Source: Streptomyces zaomyceticus
Lineage (GTDB): Bacteria; Actinomycetota; Actinomycetes; Streptomycetales; Streptomycetaceae
NCBI RefSeq assembly: GCF_014656215.1
Contig: NZ_BNBZ01000031.1
Coordinates: 20,057-84,056, forward strand
Direction: 5' to 3'
Length of the DNA stretch: 64,000 nucleotides
Shown here: positions 1-8,218 of the stretch, piece by piece
Layout: each line of letters opens with the position of its first letter
Numbering within the stretch: the first letter of the stretch is position 1
The notes under the pieces: generated by a model
Told to the model about the DNA's origin: nothing
What the model saw: only the letters and a program-made list of their open reading frames with translations
The model's database searches: none
Position numbers and translations under genes: made by a program

Positions 1-1033
1 CGGTGGCCGCTGCTCCCAGCCGCACGCCGTATTCGGAGGCGGCATTTCGAGCCGTTTCGAAGACGCGCCGTGAGGAGGGAGTGTCCTCCATCGGCGGGCA
101 CAGGTCGATCTGCTCGACGATGACTGCGGTGCCCGGGACGGCGGGATGGGCCGCGGCACGGTGGATGGCCTCGGTCACACGCTTCATGTCTGCGCTGGTG
201 GCGGCGCGTACCTCGATGTGCAGTTCGGCTTCGGCGCACACGATGTTGGGGCGGGTTCCCGCGCGGACGACTCCGACGTTGACGGTGACGTCGTCCCAGT
301 GTCCGTTGAGCCCTTGCAGTTCCACCGTGAGATGAGCGGCCGCGAGGGCCGCGTTGGCCCCGCGCTCCGGCTCGATGCCGGCGTGCGCGGCGCGGCCGGA
401 GACCGTCAGCCGGAAGTCCGCGACGCCCTTGCGCGCGACGACGAGGTCGCCGTTCTCTCGGGCACACTCGAGGCCGAGGCCGTAGTGCATGCCCTGCGCG
501 GTCTGCTCGATGATCGGCCTGCTGACCAGGGAGCCGATCTCCTCGTCCGGGGTGGCGAGGAACACCAGCTCGCCGAAGTCCTCGACGGAGGCCTCGTGGA
601 GGATCTCCAAGGCGGTGAGGCCGGCCAGAAGTCCGCCCTTGTCGTCGCTGACTCCGGGCCCGTAGGCCATGTCCCCGTTCATGTGGAACGGCCGGTCGGC
701 CGCGGTGCCGTCCTCGAAGACGGTGTCCATGTGTGCCGCGAGGAGGATCCTGCGGCCGCTCGCGGCGGGGTCGAGGCGGCCATGCTTGCGTCCGATAACG
801 ACGTCACCGGCTTGGTAGCGGTGGTCGGCCGGGAGGCGGACGCGCTCGACGTCGAACCCGATGCGCAGGAGGCGTTCCTGCACCCAGTCGGCGACCTTGT
901 TGACGCCGTCCGGGCTGTAGGAGCCGGAGTCGATCGAGACGAGTTCGCGAAGGTCCGTCAGGTATTGGGTGTGGCGAGCGCGGGCCAGGGTCAGCAGCTC
1001 CGCGCTGAGCTGCTGTCGGGGGGGCGCGTTCAC
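1..1033 (-). CDS. M20-family zinc metallopeptidase, C-terminus cut by window edge
   Basis: This is the last gene of the transporter operon. The visible 344 residues begin at a GTG whose bases overlap the TGA of the ATPase gene (GTGA), so translation is probably coupled. M20 motifs are seen in order: AAHMDTVF (first zinc His), GPGVSDDKGG (bridging Asp), TPDEEIGS (catalytic Glu pair) and SGRAAHAGIEPERGANA, which begins the dimerisation domain. There is no signal peptide, so it should act in the cytoplasm on an imported peptide or N-acyl amino acid. The spacing resembles glutamate carboxypeptidase/CPG2-type members. Its place beside a cyanophycinase-like gene and aspartase suggests beta-Asp-Arg dipeptides as substrate, which is inference. 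The remaining C-terminus, with the last zinc ligand, lies outside the window. Confidence 0.9.
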   Translation of the reverse strand, partial: MNAPPRQQLSAELLTLARARHTQYLTDLRELVSIDSGSYSPDGVNKVADWVQERLLRIGFDVERVRLPADHRYQAGDVVIGRKHGRLDPAASGRRILLAAHMDTVFEDGTAADRPFHMNGDMAYGPGVSDDKGGLLAGLTALEILHEASVEDFGELVFLATPDEEIGSLVSRPIIEQTAQGMHYGLGLECARENGDLVVARKGVADFRLTVSGRAAHAGIEPERGANAALAAAHLTVELQGLNGHWDDVTVNVGVVRAGTRPNIVCAEAELHIEVRAATSADMKRVTEAIHRAAAHPAVPGTAVIVEQIDLCPPMEDTPSSRRVFETARNAASEYGVRLGAAAT

Positions 1034-1794
1034 AGGACCTTGGACAGGAAGGCGCGGGTCCGCTCCTGCTCCGGTTCGGCGAGCACCTGGCGCGGGTCGC
1101 CCGCTTCGACGACGACTCCCTGGTCCATGAAGACGGCGGTGTCGCCGACTTCGCGGGCGAATCCGATCTCGTGGGTGACGACGACCATGGTCATGCCGTC
1201 GGCGGCGAGGTCGCGCATGACGTCCAGGACGTCGCCGACGAGTTCGGGGTCGAGGGCGGACGTGGGCTCGTCGAACAGCATGAGCTTGGGCTTCATCGCC
1301 AGGGCTCGTGCGATGGCTACGCGCTGCTGCTGGCCTCCGGACAACTGGGCGGGGTAGTGCCCCGCACGGTCACCGAGGCCCACCTGCTCCAACAGTTGTT
1401 GAGCCTGTTCACGGGCTACCGCCTTGGGTACTCTGCCCACCTTGACCGGGGCCTCGATGACGTTCTCGAGCGCCGTCATGTGGGGGAAGAGGTTGAACCG
1501 CTGGAAGACCATGCCGATGTCGCGTCGGCGCTCGGCCACCTCCCGCTCGCGCAGTTCGTGGAGCTTGATGCCGTGCTGCCGGTAGCCGACGAGCTCGCCG
1601 TCGACGGTGAGCCTGCCGCCGTCGACCTTCTCCAGGTGGTTGATGCACCGCAGGAAGGTGGACTTCCCGGAGCCCGAGGGGCCGAGCAGGCAGCACACCT
1701 GGCCGCGTTCGACCGTGAGGTCGATCCCTTGGAGGACCTCAAGCTTCCCGAAGTGCTTGCGCACGCCTTCGGCGCGCACCATGGGGGCGTTCAT
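1030..1794 (-). CDS. Polar amino acid ABC transporter, ATP-binding protein
   Basis: This 254-residue ATPase energises uptake by the permease upstream of it. Walker A is GPSGSGKST near residues 38-46, the signature is LSGGQQQR, and Walker B with the D-loop is LMLFDEPTSALDPE. The HisP/GlnQ type is indicated by size and by the sequence KFG-like N-terminus MVRAEGVRKHFG. The ATG start overlaps the permease stop as ATGA, so the start is chosen on translational coupling. A long upstream in-frame extension exists but overlaps the whole permease gene and is rejected. Substrate is not readable from this subunit; polar or basic amino acids or small peptides are expected for the family. Confidence 0.95.
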   Translation of the reverse strand: MNAPMVRAEGVRKHFGKLEVLQGIDLTVERGQVCCLLGPSGSGKSTFLRCINHLEKVDGGRLTVDGELVGYRQHGIKLHELREREVAERRRDIGMVFQRFNLFPHMTALENVIEAPVKVGRVPKAVAREQAQQLLEQVGLGDRAGHYPAQLSGGQQQRVAIARALAMKPKLMLFDEPTSALDPELVGDVLDVMRDLAADGMTMVVVTHEIGFAREVGDTAVFMDQGVVVEAGDPRQVLAEPEQERTRAFLSKVL

Positions 1795-2753
1795 CGGCCC
1801 GTCTCCTTGTTCTTCTTGCCGATCAGTCCAGCGGCTCCTCCCAGCATCCGCCGCAGTGGGGAGATGTGGCCGGCCTGGGCGGTGCCGCGTCCGTACCGGC
1901 GTTCCAGCCATGCCTGGGGGATGCTGAGGAGGGTGACGAGCGCGAGGTACCAGAGGCTGGCGACGACCAGCATGGGAATGACCTGATAGTTCTGCGCGTA
2001 GACGTCCTGAATGTTCGACATGAGGTCGTGGGCGGAGATGACCGAGACGAGGGCGGTCATCTTGAGCATGTTGATGGTCTCGTTGCCCATCGGAGGGATG
2101 ATGACGCGCATGGCCTGGGGCAGGACGATCCGTCGCATGGTGAGCGTGGGCCGCATGCCCAGGGAGTGAGCGGCTTCTGCCTGACCGGTGTCGACGGACT
2201 GGATGCCCGCGCGGACAATCTCGGAGGCGTAGGCGGCTTCGTTCAGGCCGAGCGCGAGCAGGGCCGCGATGGCGGGGGTGAGAAGTGCGTTCGTCTCCGC
2301 CTGGAAGAACGTGATGTCGGTGAAGGGGACACCGACCTTCACGTACTTGTAGAGGGCGGCGGCGTAGCCCCAGAAGATGATCTGGACGAGGAGCGGGGTG
2401 CCGCGGAAGACCCAGACGAAGGCGGTGGCGAGTCCGTAGAGGACGGGGCTCGTGGACAGCCGCATGACCGCGACGAGGGTGCCCATGCCGAGACCGAGGG
2501 CCATCGCGGCGGCGGTGAGCCAAAGGGTTGTGGCGAGGCCTTCGAAGATCAGGTCGGCGAAGAGGTACTTGGCGACGACGTCCCAGTGCAGGTTGTCGTT
2601 CTTCGCCAGGGAGCCGATCAGTCCGACCAGTGCCAGGATCGAGGCCACTGCGGCGATCCAGCGTCCGTAGTTGCGGACCGGGACGACTTCGAGGTCCTGT
2701 GCAGCCTGCTCGGGCGGCAAGGTGGTCTTGAGTGGGTTCGTGGTGTCGATCAT
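1791..2753 (-). CDS. Polar amino acid ABC transporter, permease
   Basis: This 320-residue inner-membrane permease is of the His/Glu/Gln/Arg type. A cytoplasmic N-terminus of about 30 residues (MIDTTNPLKTTLPPEQ) is followed by a first membrane helix, then the ABC membrane domain with several helices. The EAA-type loop reads EAAHSLGMRPTLTMRRIVLPQA, which is the ATPase docking site. The start ATG lies two bases beyond the stop of the binding-protein gene, and the stop overlaps the ATPase start, so the genes form one operon. A single permease gene implies a homodimer. The length is somewhat above the usual 220-280 residues because of the extended N-terminus and C-terminus. Confidence 0.93.
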   Translation of the reverse strand: MIDTTNPLKTTLPPEQAAQDLEVVPVRNYGRWIAAVASILALVGLIGSLAKNDNLHWDVVAKYLFADLIFEGLATTLWLTAAAMALGLGMGTLVAVMRLSTSPVLYGLATAFVWVFRGTPLLVQIIFWGYAAALYKYVKVGVPFTDITFFQAETNALLTPAIAALLALGLNEAAYASEIVRAGIQSVDTGQAEAAHSLGMRPTLTMRRIVLPQAMRVIIPPMGNETINMLKMTALVSVISAHDLMSNIQDVYAQNYQVIPMLVVASLWYLALVTLLSIPQAWLERRYGRGTAQAGHISPLRRMLGGAAGLIGKKNKETGR

Positions 2754-2755
2754 CT

Positions 2756-3700
2756 TTAGTCGACCGCCGCGTTCTTGGTGGCTTCCTTGACCGCGATCGA
2801 GGCGACACCGTACTTGCTGTAGATCTTGGTGACGGTTCCGTCGTCGATAAGGGCCTGGAGGGCCTTCTGAATCGCGTCGGTGAGGGCGGGCTGCTGCTTG
2901 CTGACGGCGATGCCGTTGGGCGAGGCGTTGTAACCGCCGGGTGCCGCCGGGTCCTCCACGAGATCGAAGGCCTTGCCCGCGTCGGCCGTCTTGGCGACCC
3001 AGCCGGCGGCCGGCTTCGTCAGGACCTGGGCCACGACCTTGCCGGAACGCAGGGCGAGCTGGGCGTCCGAGTCCTTGGGGAAGGTCTGGACCTCGATGGC
3101 ACCCTTGCCGGCCTTCGAGCACGTCGCCTGGTGGCCCTTGAGGAGGTCGAGCTGGTTGGTCGCGGCTTGGACCGCGACCTTCTTGCCGCACAGGTCGTCC
3201 AGGTCGGCGATGTCGGCGGGGTTGGCGTTGCCGACGAGGATGCCGGATCCCGACTGGGAGTAGTCGACGAAGTCGACGACCTGCTGGCGCTCCTTGTTGT
3301 CGGTGATGGCCGACATGGCGGCGTCGAACTTTCCGGCCTGGATCGCGGGGACGATGCCGTCGAACTTCTGCGGCGTGAAGACGAATGTCACGCCGAGCTT
3401 TCCGCCGAGGGCCTGGCCCAGGTCGTAGTCGAGACCGGTCAGTTCACTCTCGCCCTCCTTCACGAACATCTCGAAGGGTGGGTAGGGCACGTCCGTAGCG
3501 ACGCGGACCTTCCCCGCCTTCTTGATGCTGTCCGGCAGCATCGCGTGAAGGGCCGGGTCCTTCTTGATCTGGACTCCGTTCACGGTGACCGTTCCGCCCG
3601 CCGCGGGGGCGGGTTCGGCGTCTCCGCACGCGGAGAGCGTCGCAAGGGCCGTGGTCGTGACAGCGGCAGCCGCAAGGCAGCGGGTAACACGAGCGTTCAT
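2756..3700 (-). CDS. Amino acid ABC transporter substrate-binding lipoprotein
   Basis: This 314-residue protein opens the transporter operon. It has a lipoprotein signal (MNARVTRCLAAAAVTTTALATLSAC with lipobox LSAC), so it should be tethered outside the membrane. The mature part carries the family 3 solute-binding fold: VRVATDVPYPPFEM, then GLDYDLGQALGGKLG, FDGIVPAIQAGKFDAAMSAITDNKERQQVVDF, and the C-terminal lobe ending with NGIAVSKQQPALTDAIQKAL. These are the hallmarks of binding proteins for polar amino acids or opines. The ligand cannot be assigned. Location next to the secreted cyanophycinase-like gene makes aspartate, arginine or their dipeptide attractive candidates. Confidence 0.94.
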   Translation of the reverse strand: MNARVTRCLAAAAVTTTALATLSACGDAEPAPAAGGTVTVNGVQIKKDPALHAMLPDSIKKAGKVRVATDVPYPPFEMFVKEGESELTGLDYDLGQALGGKLGVTFVFTPQKFDGIVPAIQAGKFDAAMSAITDNKERQQVVDFVDYSQSGSGILVGNANPADIADLDDLCGKKVAVQAATNQLDLLKGHQATCSKAGKGAIEVQTFPKDSDAQLALRSGKVVAQVLTKPAAGWVAKTADAGKAFDLVEDPAAPGGYNASPNGIAVSKQQPALTDAIQKALQALIDDGTVTKIYSKYGVASIAVKEATKNAAVD

Positions 3701-4042
3701 CGGGGACGGGCCTCTCAGGGATTTCGGCCGACGGATCCAAGCCGCCGGTCACAGCACGGAAGTTACAGAAGAAACAGAAGATTGACTAGATGTATCGCAC
3801 GTTACGCAGATGTAACACCGACGGGTTGGTCCCACCACACGGCTTCCTCTGCAGTTCAGAGGCTCACGCGTGGCCCTCGTCCACCACTGCGGAGAGAAAG
3901 CAGGGCGTACATCTTCCACCCGAGACGAACTATCTGTAAGTTCCGCTACCAACTTGGAGGCCAGGCGTGCACGTGCCGAGACGTCGCTTCGGTAGTCGCC
4001 GCCCTCCGCACCGAAACCACCCTTCTGCCCATGGAGCGCATC
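3701..4042. promoter_or_regulatory. Divergent promoter region, transporter operon versus cyanophycinase-like gene
   Basis: This 342-bp spacer separates two divergently transcribed units and must hold both promoters. It is AT-rich relative to the genes around 3760-3820. GTTACA occurs at 3762-3767, GTTACG at 3801-3806 and the inverted form TGTAAC at 3811-3816. GTTACA occurs again at 7070-7075 in the aspA/regulator spacer. I see no long perfect palindrome here. The shared element could be an operator for the RpiR-type regulator at 7264-8142, but the motif is short. Confidence 0.45.
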
Positions 4043-5473
4043 ATGGCGTCACCCGCCATCCGCAGATCCACCCCGGCGCTGGCCGTCACCCTGTTGACCC
4101 TGACGATGTCCCTCACCGCCCAGCAGTCCGCCCACGCGGCCGCCGACCGCGTCCGGCTCGGTTCGGCCGCGGACGTCAGTCGCACCGCCTGGAACGGCCC
4201 CGCCTTCACGATGAACGGCGCCGGCGCCGTCGTACCCGCCTCCATGAACAGAGCCATCGAGGAGATCCGCGGCGGAACCGGGAGCATCGACGTCGTCGTC
4301 CTCGCCGGATCGGCACCCACCTCGGGCAGCAAGACACCCGAATGCGACACCGTCATGAGCCTGACGGGCGTCAACTCCTGTACGACATGGACGCTCACCG
4401 CAGCCGCCGACGGCAACAACAGCCAGGTGAACACCGATGTACGCAACGCCGAGTTCGTGTACTTCGCCGGCGGCGACCAGTGCCGGTACGCCGCCTGGAA
4501 GGGGACCGCACTCGAAGACTCCGTGGAGTCCGTGGTGGCCAAGGGCGGTGGATCGGGCGGGGGCAGCGCGGGCCATCACATCAACAGCCCACTCGTGTAC
4601 GACGCCTGCAACGGCAGCGTCACCACCAGCGAGGCGCTGGCCAATCCCTACGACCGATACATCACCTTCACCACCGGTATGTTCCAGTGGGCCAACTACG
4701 GCGGGGTGATCAACGACTCCCACTTCGTGACACGGGACCGCATGGGCCGCAGCATGGCGTTCGTCGCCCGCGCGGTGAAGGACGGCCTCACCACGGGGGG
4801 CGCGGCCTGGGCCGTCGGAGTCGAGGAAGGCGGAGGCTCGCTGTTCATCGACCGCAACGGCATGGCGACCGAGTACGGCAAGGACGCCTATGTCGTCCTC
4901 GCCGACCACCAGCCCGAGCAGGCCGCGGACCGGAAGCCGCTGACGTACTCGAACTTCAAGATCTGGCGCCTCGCGCCGGGATCGACGTTCGACTTCAAGA
5001 GCCGGCCGACATGTGGCTACTACCTGCGCAGCGTCACCAACGGCGTGCCGGACACCAACCTCTACAACGGCACCCCGGTGACCACCTGCGGATCCCCCTC
5101 CGGCGGTGGCCTGACGGAGTCCGAACCGAACGACACCCGCGACACCGCGAACGACGCCACCGGCCTCACTTCCCCCGCCACCGTCAGCGGCACCATGAAG
5201 TCGACCAGCGACCGCGACTACTTCAAGGTGACACTCGCCTCGGGGCAGAACGCGTCCGTGCAGTGCGCCGTCCCCGGCGCCTACGACGCCGACCTCTACT
5301 GGCTCGACTCCTCCGGCAGCACCCTCGAGCGCTCCGTCAACAACGGCGCCGGCACCGACGAGTCCCTCACCTTCACCAGGACCGCCTCCGGGGCGGGCAC
5401 GTACTACGTGGACATCGAGGCCTACAGCGGCTCCGGCTCCTCCCCCTACACCTGCACCCTGACCAAGAACTGA
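4043..5473 (+). CDS. Secreted cyanophycinase-like S51 peptidase with C-terminal PPC domain
   Basis: This 476-residue protein starts at the ATG preceded by GGAG (4034-4037); an in-frame ATG 12 bases upstream lacks a ribosome site. Residues 1-33 form a Sec signal peptide ending AQQSAHAA. The catalytic part shows the S51/cyanophycinase pattern: FAGGDQ (141-146), the nucleophile Ser175 in GGGSAG, DSHFVTRDRMGR with His227, and GVEEGGGSLF around 259-268. These correspond to the GGDQ, GTSAG and DxHF..R.R.GR motifs of CphB. Residues 358-476 (ESEPNDTRDTA...) are a bacterial pre-peptidase C-terminal (PPC) domain typical of secreted hydrolases. Expected activity is release of beta-Asp-Arg dipeptides from cyanophycin. 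That substrate is inferred from family and neighbours; S51 also contains alpha-aspartyl dipeptidases. Confidence 0.85.
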   Translation: MASPAIRRSTPALAVTLLTLTMSLTAQQSAHAAADRVRLGSAADVSRTAWNGPAFTMNGAGAVVPASMNRAIEEIRGGTGSIDVVVLAGSAPTSGSKTPECDTVMSLTGVNSCTTWTLTAAADGNNSQVNTDVRNAEFVYFAGGDQCRYAAWKGTALEDSVESVVAKGGGSGGGSAGHHINSPLVYDACNGSVTTSEALANPYDRYITFTTGMFQWANYGGVINDSHFVTRDRMGRSMAFVARAVKDGLTTGGAAWAVGVEEGGGSLFIDRNGMATEYGKDAYVVLADHQPEQAADRKPLTYSNFKIWRLAPGSTFDFKSRPTCGYYLRSVTNGVPDTNLYNGTPVTTCGSPSGGGLTESEPNDTRDTANDATGLTSPATVSGTMKSTSDRDYFKVTLASGQNASVQCAVPGAYDADLYWLDSSGSTLERSVNNGAGTDESLTFTRTASGAGTYYVDIEAYSGSGSSPYTCTLTKN

Positions 5474-5517
5474 CCTTCCGAAGCCCGTCCCGCGCGACGG
5501 ACAAAGCAATCCATGAT

Positions 5518-5554
5518 GTCCGGCTCCGGAGGCCGAGGCGCTCCGGAGCCGGAC
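5518..5554. terminator. Bidirectional hairpin terminator
   Basis: A perfect 14-bp inverted repeat (arms 5518-5531 and 5541-5554) with a 9-base loop sits between the convergent stops of the cyanophycinase-like gene (5473) and aspA (5563). There is no U-tract, as is common in streptomycetes. Confidence 0.8.
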
Positions 5555-5562
5555 ACCGCTGA

Positions 5563-6960
5563 TCAGAGCTCCGGACGCACCAAGCGCTCATGATCAAGGA
5601 GCACGTCGATCTGCTCGTCGGTCAGCAGTGCCGACTCGCGGGCCAGCTCCCTCACCGAGCGGCCTGTGAGGAGGGACCGACGTGCCAGATCGGTCGCCCG
5701 CCGGTACCCGAGCACCGGGTTCAGGGCCGTGGCGAGTCCGGCCGAGCGCTCGACGAGATCCCGCACACGCTCCTCGTCCGCCTCGATCCCCAGCACGCAG
5801 CGCTCCGCGAGGACACGGCAGGCGGCATCGAGCCTGTTCAGCGAGTTCAGCAGCAGGTGGGCGATCAGCGGCTCGAACGCGTTCAGCTGGAGCTGGCCGG
5901 CCTGGGCCGCCATGGACACTGCAGCGTCGGCACCAAAGACGTCGAAGCAGACCTGATTGACGGCTTCCGGCACCACCGGGTTGACCTTGCCGGGCATGAT
6001 GCTCGACCCCGCCTGGAGGGCGGGGAGCCGTATCTCGCCCAGCCCCGCCGTCGGACCCGAACTCAGCAGCCGCAGATCGTTGCATATCTTGGAGAGCCGC
6101 AGCGCGAACTGGCGCACGGCAGCGGACAGCCGAAGGAACGCGCCCACAGCCTGAGTGCTCTCGATGAGGTCGCGCGCCTGATGGACCGGCGCACCTGTCA
6201 CCGCGGCCAGGTGCGCGATGGCGGCTCGACCGAACCCGGGATCGGCATTGAGGCCGGTGCCGATCGCCGTACCCCCCAGGTTCACCTCGCACAGCCCGTC
6301 CGCCGCCTGCCGGACGTGGGCGGCGTCGTCACGAACGGTGAGGGCGAAGGCGTCGAACTCGCGCCCCAGGCTCATCGGCACAGCGTCTTGCAGTTGCGTC
6401 CTGCCGAGCTTGTAGGTCTTCGCGAACGCTCCTCCCCGGTCCGTGAAGGCGTTGGCGAGGACGGCCATCCCGTCCAGCAGATGGCCGGCGGCGTCCCGCA
6501 ACGCGATCTTGACCGCCGTGGGGTAGACGTCGTTCGTGCTCTGCCCGCGGTTGACGTCGTCATGGGGATGCAGGAAGACATAGTGGCCGCGCGGGTGACC
6601 GAGGAGTTCGAGGGCCCGGTTCGCGATCACCTCGTTGGCGTTCATGTTCGAGGACGTGCCCGCGCCGCCCTGGAGGACGTCGACGACGAATTGGTCGTGC
6701 AGGGCTCCACCCCGGATCTCCTGGCAGGCCTTGATGATGGCCGTGGCCCGTTCCTCGGACAGCGTGCCGAGCTCGGCGTGGGCACGGGCAGCCGCCTCCT
6801 TGACACTCGCCAGTGCCGTCACGAGCTCGGGGTGGGCGGAAAGCACGACACCGGTGAGGGGGAAGTTGTCCCGGGCCCGCAGGGTGTGGATGCCGTAGTA
6901 GACGTCTCGGGGCACGTCCAGGGTGCCGATCAGGTCGCTCTCTTCGCGTCGCACGTTCAT
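5563..6960 (-). CDS. aspA: Aspartate ammonia-lyase
   Basis: This 465-residue enzyme of the fumarase/aspartase superfamily would deaminate L-aspartate to fumarate and ammonia in the cytoplasm. The family signature GSSIMPGKVNPV is present, together with GTSSNMNANEVIANRA and QSTNDVYPTA, which form the active site with the signature loop. Length matches aspartases (465-480). The start MNVRREESDLIG at 6960 is preferred over an upstream ATG at 7029 because other aspartases begin with this segment. It reads toward the cyanophycinase-like gene and away from the RpiR regulator. Fumarase class II is the main alternative; the N-terminus (R.E.D..G....P....YG) favours aspartase. Confidence 0.9.
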   Translation of the reverse strand: MNVRREESDLIGTLDVPRDVYYGIHTLRARDNFPLTGVVLSAHPELVTALASVKEAAARAHAELGTLSEERATAIIKACQEIRGGALHDQFVVDVLQGGAGTSSNMNANEVIANRALELLGHPRGHYVFLHPHDDVNRGQSTNDVYPTAVKIALRDAAGHLLDGMAVLANAFTDRGGAFAKTYKLGRTQLQDAVPMSLGREFDAFALTVRDDAAHVRQAADGLCEVNLGGTAIGTGLNADPGFGRAAIAHLAAVTGAPVHQARDLIESTQAVGAFLRLSAAVRQFALRLSKICNDLRLLSSGPTAGLGEIRLPALQAGSSIMPGKVNPVVPEAVNQVCFDVFGADAAVSMAAQAGQLQLNAFEPLIAHLLLNSLNRLDAACRVLAERCVLGIEADEERVRDLVERSAGLATALNPVLGYRRATDLARRSLLTGRSVRELARESALLTDEQIDVLLDHERLVRPEL

Positions 6961-7018
6961 CGGCGCGCACCTCCGTACGGTTTCCGCATCACGAACAGCC
7001 GCTCTCCGCGACCGTTGC

Positions 7019-7033
7019 ATGAGTATCACTCAT
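7019..7033. promoter_or_regulatory. Palindrome ATGAGT-ATC-ACTCAT in aspA promoter region
   Basis: Perfect 6-bp arms flank a 3-base spacer, 59-73 bases upstream of the aspA start and within the aspA/RpiR divergent spacer. The position is right for an operator of the adjacent regulator. Binding is inferred, and no second copy was found in the transporter/cyanophycinase spacer. Confidence 0.4.
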
Positions 7034-7263
7034 TACATTTAGAACCCACAAGGGTGAACTGGAATGTCCGTTACACAGGCCGCAGAGGTCTGGCAACAGG
7101 GCTGGGCGAAGCGCGTCAGACGCCGTCGCCTGAGAAGCCCCGCCCAGGCCTCTGCATCGAGCACGTAACAGGCAGTACATTGGCGATGAACTGAGCCGGG
7201 TTTGATCGCGGCTGGTGGCAGCGGCAGGTCGCCGTGATCGGACCACACCTGGGAGGAAACCCG

Positions 7264-8142
7264 ATGAGCCCCACGCTGGCCGACGAGATCCGCAAGCGAC
7301 TGGGAGACCTGAGCCCGGCCGAACGCAAGGTCGCGCGGGTCCTCCTGGCCGGATATCCGGCCGCGGTCTTCGAGACGGTCGCCACGATCGCCGAGCGGGC
7401 ATCGGTCTCCGCCCCCACGGTCCTGCGCTGCGCTTCCCGGCTCGGCTTCAAGGGCTTCCCCGATCTGCAGGCAGCTCTGCGCGCCGAACTCGACGCCCGC
7501 ACGGCCTCCCCCATCACTCTGTACGAGCACTCCGGGTCACCGGAGCACGGCGCGCGGGAGCGAACCGGGCGGACGTCCGACCCCCGGCTCGGGGCAGCGC
7601 TGTCTCTCGTGCAGCAGGCTGTGTCGCAGACGTTCGAGGAAGTGGCTCCGCACGAGTTCGACGACGCGGTGCAGCTGCTGAGCGATCCCCGCCGTCGCGT
7701 GCACGTCGCCGGCGGCAGATTCACCCACCTGCTTGCCCAGTACCTGGGTCTGCACCTCACACAATTCCGTGACCAGGTGCATTTCCTGCCCGACAGGGAC
7801 GTGGAACGGACCTCCTTCCTCACGCAGCTCGCACGGCGTGACGTCACCGTGGTGTTCGACTACCGGCGCTACGAGCCCGACAAGACCGTCATCGCCGAAC
7901 TGGCCCGCGAACGAGGCGGGAAGGTCATCGTCTTCACCGACCCGTGGCTCTCGCCGGCCGCTGCCCACGCGGACGTCGTCCTCACCACCCAGGTGACGTC
8001 GGGGTCTCCGTACGACAGCCTCACGCCCGCGCTGGCCCTCATCGAGTCCTTGGTCGCCTGTGTCCTGGAAAGGATCGGCAGCGAGGGACACGAGAGGATG
8101 AAGCTGTCCGAGACCGTGGCACGGCGAACCGGTCTGATCTGA
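7264..8142 (+). CDS. RpiR/MurR-family transcriptional regulator
   Basis: This 292-residue regulator has an N-terminal HTH_6 domain: DEIRKRLGDLSPAERKVARVLL followed by IAERASVSAPTVLRCASRLGFKGFPDLQ, the recognition region. A C-terminal SIS sugar-isomerase-like domain spans about residues 130-280 (VHVAGGRFTHLLAQYLGLHL; DVTVVFDYRRYEPD; GGKVIVFTD). The ATG at 7264 has GGAGGAAA five bases upstream, so it is preferred to the one at 7234. SIS domains in this family usually sense phosphorylated sugars, but members also control amino-acid and other catabolic genes. Divergence from aspA makes control of the local nitrogen-catabolic genes likely. Confidence 0.92.
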   Translation: MSPTLADEIRKRLGDLSPAERKVARVLLAGYPAAVFETVATIAERASVSAPTVLRCASRLGFKGFPDLQAALRAELDARTASPITLYEHSGSPEHGARERTGRTSDPRLGAALSLVQQAVSQTFEEVAPHEFDDAVQLLSDPRRRVHVAGGRFTHLLAQYLGLHLTQFRDQVHFLPDRDVERTSFLTQLARRDVTVVFDYRRYEPDKTVIAELARERGGKVIVFTDPWLSPAAAHADVVLTTQVTSGSPYDSLTPALALIESLVACVLERIGSEGHERMKLSETVARRTGLI

Positions 8143-8218
8143 CCCTTCGGGCTGTCACTCGCCGTCCCTCGCAGAACGTCGGACCGTGCTCCGGCGACGC
8201 ATGTCGCCGTCGGCCGGG

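Noticed and set aside
1030..2808. A 592-residue open frame extending the ATPase upstream
   Set aside because: The extension overlaps the permease gene in another frame and is Arg/Pro-rich. The real start is the ATG overlapping the permease stop.
2732..4030. In-frame extension upstream of the cyanophycinase-like gene
   Set aside because: It is the antisense frame of the binding-protein gene and then spacer. A signal peptide and ribosome site fix the start at 4043.
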